In this document: positions 41,439 to 49,555 of the stretch, piece by piece
Position numbering within the stretch: the stretch's first letter is position 1
Layout of the letters: each line of letters begins with the position of its first letter
Source of the DNA: UBA1351 sp963677885
GTDB lineage: Bacteria; Bacillota; Clostridia; Lachnospirales; Vallitaleaceae
Length of the DNA: 64,000 nucleotides
NCBI GenBank assembly: GCA_963677885.1
Contig: OY782500.1
Coordinates: 1,488,001-1,552,000 of the forward strand
Direction of reading: 5' to 3'
The notes under the pieces: model-generated
What the model was told of the DNA's origin: nothing
The model's database searches: none
Seen by the model: the letters and a program-made list of their open reading frames with translations, nothing else
Position numbers and translations under genes: made by a program

Positions 41439-42322
41439 TCTGACCTCCCTGGATACTCACTACCGTCATAAGTTAACAATCGCCCGTAAAGATCCGGCCG
41501 CCTGTCCCTGAATACACCCCACTCTTCCCTTAAGGCTTTACATGCATCCAGATCCACCTCTGCAATCAAAACACATTCTTCACTTCTACCGGCTTCTTGA
41601 ATTTTCACACCGGTTCCGTCGGTAATGAAGGAAGAACCGTAAAAAGTAATCTCTGACTGGTCCTGGACCTCTTTACCTATACGGTTTGAGGCAACTAGAG
41701 GGATAAGATTAGCAGCTGAGTGACCGATCATAGTCCTTTGCCAGTGTCCCATAGAATCGATATTTCCATTTTCCGGTTCTGATCCAATGGCCGTCGGATA
41801 TAGAAGAACTTCCGCTCCCATTAGGGTCATAATCCTTGCCGCCTCAGGAAACCACTGGTCCCAACAGATTCCCAAACCAATTTTACCATATCTGGTATCA
41901 AAAACCTTAAAGCCAGTATCACCTGGGCTAAAGTAGAACTTTTCTTCATAACCTGGACCATCGGGTATGTGACTTTTCCTGTATATACCCAAGACCTGAC
42001 CATCTGCATCAATCATTGCCATAGAATTAAACTTGGCAAGATTCTTTCTTTCATAAAATGATATTGGTAAAACAACCTCAAGCTCTTTGGCGATCCTGGA
42101 AAAATGGGCAATAGCCTGATTATCTTTCCATTCATTAGCCAGGTCAAAATAATCTTCTTTCTCAGTTTGACAGAAATAGGGACTTTCAAAAAGTTCCTGT
42201 AACAGAATAATCTGAGCCCCCTCACTGGCAGCCTGTCTCACCAGTTTTTCAGCTTTTGCAATGTTGTCTTCCTTTATGTTTGAACAGGACATTTGTGTCG
42301 CTGCAAGCTTGATTTTTCTCAT
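41432..42322 (-). CDS. aguB: N-carbamoylputrescine amidase
   Basis: Hydrolyses N-carbamoylputrescine to putrescine, CO2 and ammonia, the second step from agmatine. It is 296 residues of the nitrilase superfamily, with the Glu-Lys-Cys triad at E43 (LLQELFE), K116 (YRKSHIPDG) and C153 (GICWDQWFPE). The AguB-type loop GPGYEEKFYFSPGDTGF is present. It overlaps aguA by 4 bases (ATGA). The pathway supplies polyamine and ammonia in the cytosol. Confidence 0.96.
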   Translation of the reverse strand: MRKIKLAATQMSCSNIKEDNIAKAEKLVRQAASEGAQIILLQELFESPYFCQTEKEDYFDLANEWKDNQAIAHFSRIAKELEVVLPISFYERKNLAKFNSMAMIDADGQVLGIYRKSHIPDGPGYEEKFYFSPGDTGFKVFDTRYGKIGLGICWDQWFPEAARIMTLMGAEVLLYPTAIGSEPENGNIDSMGHWQRTMIGHSAANLIPLVASNRIGKEVQDQSEITFYGSSFITDGTGVKIQEAGRSEECVLIAEVDLDACKALREEWGVFRDRRPDLYGRLLTYDGSEYPGRSEC

Positions 42323-43338
42323 AGTATCAACCTCTCCGCCGGTATCTGTTGTGTAATACAGTGAATATTTCCACCTTCTTTTATTAAGTCGATAGTTTCT
42401 ATAGGAACAATACTGCGCTCTGGGAAAGCCTCTTCCAGTATTTTCTTTGCCTGTGCATCCGTTTCCTCATGAATTCCTCCAAAGACAGGTAATAGAATAC
42501 CACCATTAACAAAGTAGAAGTTTAAATAACTTAAAGTCAAGCGTTCCTCTTCATAATAGTGAGCTTGTGGATTAGGCAGCTCAATAACCTTTATCCTTCT
42601 ACCCTTACTGTCTTTGGCCTTTTCAAGTACTCTTAAGGCCTGACTGGTAATCGAATAATTGGGATCCTCTTCATCCCTACAGGTTTGTATAAAAATTCTG
42701 GCTTCATCACCAAAGCATGCTATATTATCGATATGTCCATCTGTCTCGTCGCCATATAAGCCATTTTCAAGCCATATAAAGGTATCAACCCCTAATATAT
42801 CCCTTAAGTGGTCTTCAATTTCTCTCTGGCTCATATCTGGGTTTCTATTAGGATTAAGGAGACATTCCTTCGTCGATAAAAGGGTACCCTGACCATCAAC
42901 ATGAATGGATCCACCTTCTAGAACCATATCTACAGTTAAGCCATCCACACCCAATCGATGGATAAATTCACTTGCAACAGCATTGTCCAGATCATAGGGA
43001 GTGTATTTTTCTCCCCAGGCATTGAATTTCCAGTCGATTCCTTTTCTAATACCACCTGGACCATAGACAAATGTCGGTCCGTTATCTCGTACCCATGCAT
43101 CATTATGGGGAATCATAACTGGTTTAATATTATTTAAAAGCTCATCAGAAAAGACGACCTTATCACTGGGATTAAGGATAACATAAACCTTTTCAAAGCT
43201 TGCTATGGTTTCAATTATGTTCTTGTATACACTGCAAACAGCCTCATAGTTTTCCGGATGTATCATGGACTTTCTTACTGGCCACTCCACTATTGTCCCT
43301 TCATGTTCCATCCATTCCGCCGGCATTCTACTACTCAT
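42319..43338 (-). CDS. aguA: Agmatine deiminase
   Basis: Converts agmatine to N-carbamoylputrescine and ammonia. It is 339 residues of the guanidino-modifying (pentein) fold. The key residues are in MPAEWMEHEGTIVEWP, NDAWVRDNGPTF, LEGGSIHVDGQGTLL, DETDGHIDN and the catalytic Cys at C327 (GGNIHCITQQIP). It is first in the agu operon, and the stop of aguA overlaps the start of aguB. RBS is GAGGTGG. No agmatine antiporter is nearby, so transport is elsewhere or the agmatine is made inside the cell. Confidence 0.96.
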   Translation of the reverse strand: MSSRMPAEWMEHEGTIVEWPVRKSMIHPENYEAVCSVYKNIIETIASFEKVYVILNPSDKVVFSDELLNNIKPVMIPHNDAWVRDNGPTFVYGPGGIRKGIDWKFNAWGEKYTPYDLDNAVASEFIHRLGVDGLTVDMVLEGGSIHVDGQGTLLSTKECLLNPNRNPDMSQREIEDHLRDILGVDTFIWLENGLYGDETDGHIDNIACFGDEARIFIQTCRDEEDPNYSITSQALRVLEKAKDSKGRRIKVIELPNPQAHYYEEERLTLSYLNFYFVNGGILLPVFGGIHEETDAQAKKILEEAFPERSIVPIETIDLIKEGGNIHCITQQIPAERLIL

Positions 43339-43469
43339 AGGACCACCTCAACTTCAATATTAATCAAGCGGATAAAGTAGTCACAAAAGTCAATTTGACC
43401 ACTTATCATCACTATAATTCTATCACCAGTCTGCAGCCTTTTGCAACAAAAGAAAAAAGAAGTGAACAT

Positions 43470-43558
43470 AGAACAAAAGTCTCGTTTAACGAGACTGGTT
43501 CCGCATCGCGGATTGTTCTTGCTGTTCGACGGAAATTGGCTTTTTCAAAGCAATTTCC
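43470..43558. repeat. Structured hairpin element in the aguA leader
   Basis: An outer stem AGAACAA/TTGTTCT (43470-43519) encloses two hairpins, AGTCTCGTT/AACGAGACT and CCGC/GCGG, giving a three-way junction. A separate long hairpin GGAAATTG-CTTT/AAAG-CAATTTCC follows at 43531-43558. Within the 294-base gap upstream of aguA nothing else codes. It is a repeat-like or structured RNA element of unknown role. Confidence 0.5.
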
Positions 43559-43565
43559 TAGTTAA

Positions 43566-43608
43566 TAAAAAAAGCACCCTCACAGTCATATAGTGACTGA
43601 CCGGGTGC
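43566..43608 (-). terminator. Intrinsic terminator after the flavoprotein gene
   Basis: GCACCC pairs with GGGTGC with inner CAGTCA/TGACTG. TTTTTTT follows on the minus strand. Confidence 0.9.
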
Positions 43609-43632
43609 ATCAGTCATAATCAGCTAGAGCTT

Positions 43633-44412
43633 TTAGCCACAGGAACATCCTGAACCGCAGCCACCACCACTAGCACATCCACATCCAGAACCACAACCTC
43701 CGCCGCTAAGCGCATAAACACCATCGGTAATGATTTGGCTTTGATCAAACCCCATACTCATCAGATAAGACGATATATCAATAACAAACCTGTCACTGCC
43801 GACGACATAAATATTGGGAATCAAACCAGTCTGAAAAAGCAGTTTTTGGCTTTCATAATCCAGGATATCATAAAAATCTTCCCGATTACTTGCATAAACC
43901 GATCTAAAAAACATATTATCTTCAGCCAGTGCGTCCATTTCGTCTTTAAACAAAGCACCCGTCCCATCGACATTGATCTGGGTCATCTTATTGACATAGG
44001 TCGAATCATTGTTAAAGGCTTTAATGAGAGATCTCATCGTTGCAATTCCGACACCGTTGCTGAGTAAGAGGGCCGGTCTTCCGTCTCTCCTCAGATAGAA
44101 GTTACCTGAAGGAGCTGTCGATTCCAAAACATCGCCTACTTTCAACTTTCCAAGAAATTCTTTATATAAACTTGGGTTTTTACGAATACGTGTTGTAAAC
44201 CGAATTGAATCTTCAAAGGGCAGGGAAGCCAAAGAAAACTTTCTCCCTTCCTTATAACCATCGATATCGATGAAAAGTTTTGAACTGTCCCCTTCTTTCC
44301 AAAAAATTGGTGACTGACTGACAAAATCAAAACTGTATGTATCTTTATTATGCTGAACGACTTCTTTCAATTCCAGCATGACATTCTCATTTGCGTGACA
44401 TCCGCAAGCCAT
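43633..44412 (-). CDS. Ferredoxin-reductase-like flavoprotein with a Cys/Gly-rich tail
   Basis: A 259-residue cytosolic FAD/NAD(P)-binding oxidoreductase. It has a flavin beta-barrel (RKFSLASLPF is the FAD motif) and a nucleotide-binding domain (PALLLSNGVGIATMRSL, NIYVVGSDRF). Unusual are the ends: an N-terminal CGCH and a 24-residue C-terminal tail made almost only of Gly, Cys and Ser with eight cysteines in CGSGCGC- and CGSGCSC-type pairs. The tail could bind metal, an Fe-S cluster or thiols. There is no ferredoxin domain. RBS is GGAGGT. It is monocistronic with its own terminator. Confidence 0.88.
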   Translation of the reverse strand: MACGCHANENVMLELKEVVQHNKDTYSFDFVSQSPIFWKEGDSSKLFIDIDGYKEGRKFSLASLPFEDSIRFTTRIRKNPSLYKEFLGKLKVGDVLESTAPSGNFYLRRDGRPALLLSNGVGIATMRSLIKAFNNDSTYVNKMTQINVDGTGALFKDEMDALAEDNMFFRSVYASNREDFYDILDYESQKLLFQTGLIPNIYVVGSDRFVIDISSYLMSMGFDQSQIITDGVYALSGGGCGSGCGCASGGGCGSGCSCG

Positions 44413-44493
44413 ATATTACCTCCTAAGTGATAATTATTTTCATTTGGAGATTATATCATGTTTAGAAGTCCTGGTCAACTGGTGGCTCACTGA

Positions 44494-44638
44494 TCTGAAC
44501 ATGATGCTAAATTCAGAATAATTTCTTTTAACACAAGAAGAGTGTCTTCGACACTCTCGCCGGTGGCGAGAAATTCTCCTTAGCGCATCATGTTGGTTTC
44601 TGAACATGATGCCAAATTCAGAATAATTTCTTTTAACA
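44494..44638. repeat. Two 40-bp direct repeats with intervening hairpins
   Basis: Units at 44494-44533 and 44599-44638 match at 39 of 40 positions (TCTGAACATGATGC...AATTTCTTTTAACA). Between them are the hairpins GAGTGTC/GACACTC and CTCGCC/GGCGAG. A third copy lies at 57496-57535 upstream of an XRE gene. Copy 2 and copy 3 also carry the arm before the unit, making a GCATCATGTT/AACATGATGC hairpin. The region lies beside tRNA-Pro. Confidence 0.85.
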
Positions 44639-44672
44639 AAACAAAAGCGGTTCATCCATTGATGAACCGCTT
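44638..44672 (-). terminator. Intrinsic terminator after tRNA-Pro
   Basis: On the minus strand AGCGGTTCATC pairs with GATGAACCGCT around AATG, followed by TTTGTTTTG. Confidence 0.9.
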
Positions 44673-44675
44673 ATC

Positions 44676-44750
44676 TCGGGGTGACAGGATTCGAACCTGC
44701 GACTTCTAACTCCCGAAGCTAGCGCTCTGGCCAAACTGAGCTACACCCCG
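44676..44750 (-). tRNA. tRNA-Pro (anticodon CGG)
   Basis: Acceptor CGGGGTG/CACCCCG, D arm with TAGCTCAGTTTGG, anticodon stem CTAGC/GTTAG with loop TTCGGGA, T arm GCAGG-TTCGAAT-CCTGT. Anticodon CGG reads CCG. Discriminator A; CCA is not encoded. Confidence 0.95.
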
Positions 44751-44812
44751 AAAAGGACCTATACAGGTCCCATAGATATTATATATTTAATTTCAATTTT
44801 TTACAATAAAAA

Positions 44813-45841
44813 TTAGATGGTCAAATCGATATTTTCATAGAAAACAAACTGATTTCTTCCACGTCTTTTGGCTTCTTTGTTGGCTTTTTCAGCTCTTGAA
44901 ATCGCCTTGTCAAGATCATCGTCTTCTTCAGACATGGATGCAACTCCAATAGAGATGGTTGCCGGATACAGCATATTCAGACAATGAGCCTCAACACTCT
45001 TTCTCATCCGCTCTGCCAAGTGAACAGCTTGACCCTTGGTTATATCGGATGCGATCACTATAAATTCATCACCGGAAAGCCATCTAAAAAGTTTATCGCC
45101 TTTTCTGATAGTGTTGGAAAGTACGGAGGCGATTTCGTGAATAACACGGTTACCTTCATCATAAGAAACCTCATTAAATAGACTTAAGGAATCTCCATCG
45201 ATGAAAAAAACTGTGTATTTTTCATTAGGCTTCTCTGTCTCCTGTATAAATAATTTGGCAGACTTTGAATTAGGCAGGCCTGAAACATCATCGTGAAGGG
45301 CAAAATCATGGACATCTGTCCATTCCCAAACCGTTCTTTTAATCATCATGGCCAGGTTTTCCAAGACATATTTAAGGACTTCTTTGCCATTCTCCAACTC
45401 TTCTTCTTTCATCAGCGTATCATAAAAAAGACCATAAAAGTCAGCTATAGAACGCAGTGGCTCCTGATAATCCATTTGCAGATGCAAGAAATAAGCCTCA
45501 CTATAGTTATGGCTGGTAAAGTAATATTTCATGACTTCCTGAAATTTTTTGTTTAGCTGTGATACGTAATCATGGGAATTATCCTTAAAGACTGCTACAA
45601 ATTCTCCACCAAGAATTCGGTACACGTCAGCTCCCTCAAACTGGACGAGTTCTCTCATGATTGCCATCAGCATTTCATCAACAGCCTGACGACTGTAAAT
45701 TTCATTAAGCTGACGAATAGGTTTTAACTTAACAAAAAGAATCTGGCCTCTGTCACCAAAAACAGAATCATAATCATCCGTTAAAAACTTCATGAGATTT
45801 CCTGCGCCGGTTAACTTGTCTGTATACATGTTAAACGACAT
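44813..45841 (-). CDS. Soluble protein with two GGDEF domains, first degenerate
   Basis: A 342-residue cytosolic protein without membrane segments. The N-terminal domain (residues about 1-110) starts YTDKLTGAGNLMKFL and has ILGGEF in place of the signature. The C-terminal domain (about 185-335) starts DDVSGLPNSKSAKL and has LSGDEFIVIA, which keeps the catalytic acidic residues. An RKGD lies close upstream and could act as an I-site. The first domain probably binds nucleotide or dimerises and does not catalyse. RBS is AAAGGGG. It is a stand-alone gene just downstream of an inverted-repeat leader. Confidence 0.88.
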   Translation of the reverse strand: MSFNMYTDKLTGAGNLMKFLTDDYDSVFGDRGQILFVKLKPIRQLNEIYSRQAVDEMLMAIMRELVQFEGADVYRILGGEFVAVFKDNSHDYVSQLNKKFQEVMKYYFTSHNYSEAYFLHLQMDYQEPLRSIADFYGLFYDTLMKEEELENGKEVLKYVLENLAMMIKRTVWEWTDVHDFALHDDVSGLPNSKSAKLFIQETEKPNEKYTVFFIDGDSLSLFNEVSYDEGNRVIHEIASVLSNTIRKGDKLFRWLSGDEFIVIASDITKGQAVHLAERMRKSVEAHCLNMLYPATISIGVASMSEEDDDLDKAISRAEKANKEAKRRGRNQFVFYENIDLTI

Positions 45842-45852
45842 AATAGACCCCT

Positions 45853-45950
45853 TTCAAACTGTTACACTATACTCTTAATATCCATTACATTTGTTCGAAC
45901 CCAGAACGGTTTCGGACACCCTAGTAAAAATTATAGTCTAACAGTTTGAA
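45853..45950. repeat. 98-bp element with 19-bp inverted ends
   Basis: TTCAAACTGTTACACTATA at 45853-45871 and its inverse at 45932-45950 match with one mismatch. Between them is an imperfect hairpin CGAAACC/GGGTTCG. It lies in the leader of the tandem-GGDEF gene. No target-site duplication is visible, so it may be a regulatory stem instead of a mobile element. Confidence 0.5.
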
Positions 45951-46007
45951 TGAAAGAAGTCCAAGATGTAAACAAATTGTGAATGTAATGCAAGAAGGAC
46001 TAATTAC

Positions 46008-46931
46008 CTATTCGGATAAACGGTTAAACCGCTTAAGTTTCAAAAGAACAGACAGGGTTAAGACTCCCGTCCAATGTGCCTTGCTGACAATCCACTCATC
46101 AGGATACTGGTTCCATGACCATACGGGTTTGAGAGCTCCGTTTTCATCAATTTCATCGATAAAATAATCCAGATTCTTATTGATATCCTGAAGGCTGATA
46201 TCAAAAAGTTCATCTGAGTTTAGATCAATGAAATTTAGAGGCATAGGAACATAAGACGTCCACTGGTCCACCTCGGGATTGATCAGGTCAGCAATGGCTT
46301 CTACCAATTTTGGCTTTAAGTCTTTTTTGTGAGCCTTATCCAATTGATTATAAAAGCGTATGTAACAATATACTTCATGTTCAGATTCAATCTTGGATTC
46401 ATTTTGATAGTGTTTAATGGCAAATTCCATGAGTTCATGAACATTAAGGGTCTTAACATACTTTTTGTAACGAAGGAGATATCCTATCAGCTCAACAGAT
46501 GGATTTCCCCAGGAATTGTCAATAACCGTCTGACCTTCCTCCTTATCGAATTCCCACCAGGGGGCATGGGGATAATCATTGACTTCTTTAGGTACTGCAT
46601 ACCAGCCAAATCGCTTACCGTCGAAGGTCTTTTCCAAGTATTCCACAGCCTTCATTATCATATCCTTAGCCTCACTATGATGGTCAACCAGCATGAGATG
46701 GGACAAGGCAATAGATGTCGCCATAGCAGAAGATTCTTTAAGCCAGAAATCCGGTTCGATCCCATGTCCAAAACCTCCGTCTTCATTCTGATAGGCCTCT
46801 AGAGCCTTAATGATACCTAAGCCATGGTCACCCTTAAAATGAAAAGAAAACAGGGCCTTCTCCAGTTCTCTTCCATTAGATAAAATATACTTTTCGGCTC
46901 TTAAAAATGATGTAGCAGTCAATTTTTTCAT
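46008..46931 (-). CDS. Alpha-toroid (squalene-cyclase/prenyltransferase-like) protein
   Basis: A 307-residue cytosolic protein with no signal peptide. Repeated helical hairpins contain QNEDGGFGHGIEPD, the QW-like motif of terpene-cyclase and prenyltransferase alpha/alpha toroids, and DNSWGNPSVELIGYLL. No DxDD acid motif is seen, so a cyclase is unlikely. It probably has the toroid fold with an unknown binding role. RBS is GAGGTG. It precedes the GGDEF gene on the same strand and follows the phosphodiesterase gene by 39 bases, so the latter two may be one transcript. Confidence 0.75.
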   Translation of the reverse strand: MKKLTATSFLRAEKYILSNGRELEKALFSFHFKGDHGLGIIKALEAYQNEDGGFGHGIEPDFWLKESSAMATSIALSHLMLVDHHSEAKDMIMKAVEYLEKTFDGKRFGWYAVPKEVNDYPHAPWWEFDKEEGQTVIDNSWGNPSVELIGYLLRYKKYVKTLNVHELMEFAIKHYQNESKIESEHEVYCYIRFYNQLDKAHKKDLKPKLVEAIADLINPEVDQWTSYVPMPLNFIDLNSDELFDISLQDINKNLDYFIDEIDENGALKPVWSWNQYPDEWIVSKAHWTGVLTLSVLLKLKRFNRLSE

Positions 46932-46970
46932 GGATACACCTCGCTCCTTGGAAACAAACCAATAATAGTC

Positions 46971-48125
46971 CTATGTTTCAATAATAATGAGGGGAATCAG
47001 CATTTCCTCGTCGCTCATTCCTGCATGATGTCCTTTAAAATGATGAGGCTCCTTGCCTCCTATTGTTTTATAATGCATAAGCGTATTGTCGATGCCTACG
47101 GCAATATAGTCGCCAACAAAGTCATCAAACCGAGGATGGGGCTTGCCCTTTCCAAACAATTGAATTCTCTTGGCCTCTTCGTGGGAATATAGTCTAAAAC
47201 CACTGCCGTATTTTTTTTCAAAAGCCCTTGGAAACTCAGCTAAATACTTTCCCTTAACAAAAAAACTTGCACACCGGCTCTCCAGGGCTGGAGGTATAAC
47301 CAGCATCTTGGAAATCTCTTCATCCAAATGAAGCTCAACTTCCTTTGTAATGGTTAGCTGACCATGGTCTGCACTTACAATAATCAAGGTATCCTTGAGG
47401 GTCTGACCAAGTTCCCGGACAAAATCATTTATGATGACTATTTGCTCTTTAACGGCTTTGTCATAGGGTCCGTATATATGCATGCTGGCATCAGGTTCAG
47501 GCCAGTAGAGTGCAGTAAAGGACTCACTGTCACCAGCTGTAATCTTCTTGATTACTTTTTTCATATGCTTTAAGTCTCTAGCCGGATGATGCCGGTTACC
47601 TTTGGATGGAAAATAAATCTCTTCCGGTTTAACAGTGTGTATCTCGATATGCTCACCAACAGCACTATGAATTTTTTGATAAACACTTTCATAGGGAAGT
47701 TCACGATATGCAATCCGTTTGGTCTTCACAGGCGTCCCATCATAGGAGTTTGTATTAGGAAATATATCTACCATTCCACCATAATCCCTAAATGGTAAAG
47801 ACCAGCCAAGCCAACCGTGCTCACCTGGTGCAAGACCAGTATAATACGACGTCATGGCTGCTGTCGTCGTCGGAGGAAAAACCGATTCCATTGGCGACCT
47901 CATATAGGACCGCAGAAAATCATCTTCTTGCAAGTGGGCCTTAAGAGAAAGTTGTCCCATACCGTCAAAGACCATTAAGAGCAGGTGTTTATAAGATTTT
48001 CCCAAGACTTGATCCACTTCTTCGATGGTCTCATAATCAGAATGAACCTGGTAATACTTCATAATAGAAGCCATCAGGTTCACGATGGATCGTTTATACT
48101 TAGGAAAGATTAATTTATCAGCCAT
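46971..48125 (-). CDS. Alkaline-phosphatase-superfamily phosphodiesterase
   Basis: A 384-residue protein without a clear signal peptide. The metal/nucleophile motif is LLLMVFDGMGQ, then SVFPPTTTAAMTSYYTGLAPGEHG, where the first Thr of the TTT is the nucleophile. Later DASMHIYGPY, VSADHGQ and GHHAGMSDEEMLIP give the remaining metal ligands. It resembles type I phosphodiesterase/nucleotide pyrophosphatases. The substrate is unknown. The ATG at 48125 has GAGGAG ten bases before it; the frame is open to 48158. Confidence 0.87.
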   Translation of the reverse strand: MADKLIFPKYKRSIVNLMASIMKYYQVHSDYETIEEVDQVLGKSYKHLLLMVFDGMGQLSLKAHLQEDDFLRSYMRSPMESVFPPTTTAAMTSYYTGLAPGEHGWLGWSLPFRDYGGMVDIFPNTNSYDGTPVKTKRIAYRELPYESVYQKIHSAVGEHIEIHTVKPEEIYFPSKGNRHHPARDLKHMKKVIKKITAGDSESFTALYWPEPDASMHIYGPYDKAVKEQIVIINDFVRELGQTLKDTLIIVSADHGQLTITKEVELHLDEEISKMLVIPPALESRCASFFVKGKYLAEFPRAFEKKYGSGFRLYSHEEAKRIQLFGKGKPHPRFDDFVGDYIAVGIDNTLMHYKTIGGKEPHHFKGHHAGMSDEEMLIPLIIIET

Positions 48126-48227
48126 TGATTTTTGCTCCTCACTCATGATTAAAATCATCTCAAGTGATTATTCATCCTCTTGGTATTTCAATTATAATCC
48201 TAATACAGGTATTTGTCAGTATAATTA

Positions 48228-48348
48228 TGGTTAGGGTGTCAAAAGGAAGTTTCACTAAATCCATACAATATATGGTATCCGGTTAATACATCCAAACACC
48301 ATATATTGTATGGATTTCGTTCAACTAAACCTTTTGTCACCCTAACCA
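48228..48348. mobile_element. MITE-like palindromic element with ATTA target-site duplication
   Basis: A 121-bp element. The left arm TGGTTAGGGTG.CAAAAGG and the inner arm AAATCCATACAATATATGGT pair with their inverses on the right side. Only about 10 bases differ between the arms, and the loop is about 21 bases. It is flanked on both sides by ATTA. The right ATTA contains the stop codon (TAA) of the M20 gene, so the insertion would have landed on the stop and rebuilt it. No transposase is near. On either strand it would also form a large RNA hairpin. Confidence 0.7.
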
Positions 48349-48349
48349 A

Positions 48350-49543
48350 TTACTGACCTAGAAAATCCAAAGCGACCTTAGCCATCACAGCCGATGCCTT
48401 GTGAAGGACATCTTCATCCATGGTAAAATATGGACTGTGCAGGGGATAAACAGCGTCTTTGTCATGATTTTTTGTACCTACCATGAAAAATGCTCCTTTA
48501 GTCTCCTGAAGATAAAAGGAAAAGTCCTCACCTGCCATAGATGGTTGGTTCATATGGACAATGGTCTCATGACCTAAAAGATCCGAAACTGAATCAATAA
48601 GGTGGTCAACCGCTTCATCATCATTAATAACCGGTGGATAATAAGTGTTAAAATCAAAAGTATAGGATGCCCCTTGGACACCGCAGATTTGCCCCAAGAC
48701 TTTTTCCATTTCCCTATTGACCCAGCCGCCGGCCTCATTGGTCATAGTTCTCACAGTCCCCTTCATGACCACTTCTTCCGGAATGATATTGTGGGCAGTT
48801 CCACCATGTATTTCTGTAACGGATAAAACCATGGGCTCTACTGGATTGAGCCTTCTAGCCACGATTTGCATAAAGGCCAAATAAACCTGATTGGCAATTG
48901 AGATTGGATCAACAGTCAGGTGCGGCATAGCTGCATGCCCGCCCTTACCTATAATGCGGATGGTAAACATTGTTGGAGCCGCCATGACGCCTCCGTATTT
49001 TACTCCAATCTTACCTGCCTCAATATCCGGCCATATATGAGCCCCAAAAACCATGTCCGGTTTAGGGTTTTCCATAACCCCATCTTCAACCATTCGAAGA
49101 GCTCCACCCAAACCTTCTTCTGCCGGCTGAAAAACTATTTTTACAGTGCCGGAAAACTCACTTTTCATTGCCTGAAGAATCTTTGTTGCTCCAATCAGCC
49201 AGGTCATATGGCCATCATGACCACATGCATGCATGACACCATCATTTTTGGATTTAAAAGAAGAGTCCTTAAGCTCCTGAAGCTTTAGGGCATCCATATC
49301 GCTTCTGAGCATAACCACCTTCTGATTGTCTTCTCCCGGCTTTTCTCCATGAATAAGGGCTACAATGCCTGTAGTTCCAACTCCCTTTTCATGTCTCACA
49401 CCTATCTCGTCCAGAACTTGAGATATCCGCTCTCCAGTACGAAATTCATGATATCCCACTTCAGGATATTGATGTAATTCTCTTCTAAGCTTGATTAGAT
49501 CTTCTGAAAATTCTTTTGCTAAGTTCAGTATTCTATTATTCAT
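48350..49543 (-). CDS. M20-family amidohydrolase (N-acyl amino acid/hippurate type)
   Basis: A 397-residue cytosolic zinc hydrolase. Motifs: LRRELHQYPEVGYHEFRTG, MHACGHDGHMT (metal ligands), FQPAEEGLGGA (catalytic Glu), GGHAAMPHLTVDP and SMAGEDFSFYL. It hydrolyses N-acyl or N-aryl amino acids, amidino or peptide-like substrates. It is downstream of the GGDEF-EAL gene by 12 bases and probably in its operon. RBS is weak (AGAAGATA). A MITE-like hairpin abuts its stop codon. Confidence 0.94.
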   Translation of the reverse strand: MNNRILNLAKEFSEDLIKLRRELHQYPEVGYHEFRTGERISQVLDEIGVRHEKGVGTTGIVALIHGEKPGEDNQKVVMLRSDMDALKLQELKDSSFKSKNDGVMHACGHDGHMTWLIGATKILQAMKSEFSGTVKIVFQPAEEGLGGALRMVEDGVMENPKPDMVFGAHIWPDIEAGKIGVKYGGVMAAPTMFTIRIIGKGGHAAMPHLTVDPISIANQVYLAFMQIVARRLNPVEPMVLSVTEIHGGTAHNIIPEEVVMKGTVRTMTNEAGGWVNREMEKVLGQICGVQGASYTFDFNTYYPPVINDDEAVDHLIDSVSDLLGHETIVHMNQPSMAGEDFSFYLQETKGAFFMVGTKNHDKDAVYPLHSPYFTMDEDVLHKASAVMAKVALDFLGQ

Positions 49544-49555
49544 CGATTTATCTTC

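Noticed and set aside
44440..44655. A 71-codon frame on the minus strand
   Set aside because: It is only the translation of the two direct repeats (KRNYSEF.IMFR appears twice), has no RBS and spans the hairpins.
45885..45925. tRNA T-arm fragment (GGTTCGAAC) as a tRNA remnant
   Set aside because: No acceptor, D or anticodon stem is found around it. The string is part of an imperfect hairpin.
48228..48348. Simple transcription terminator
   Set aside because: Neither arm is followed by a T-tract, the arms are 50 bases long, and ATTA flanks both ends, so an inserted element fits better.
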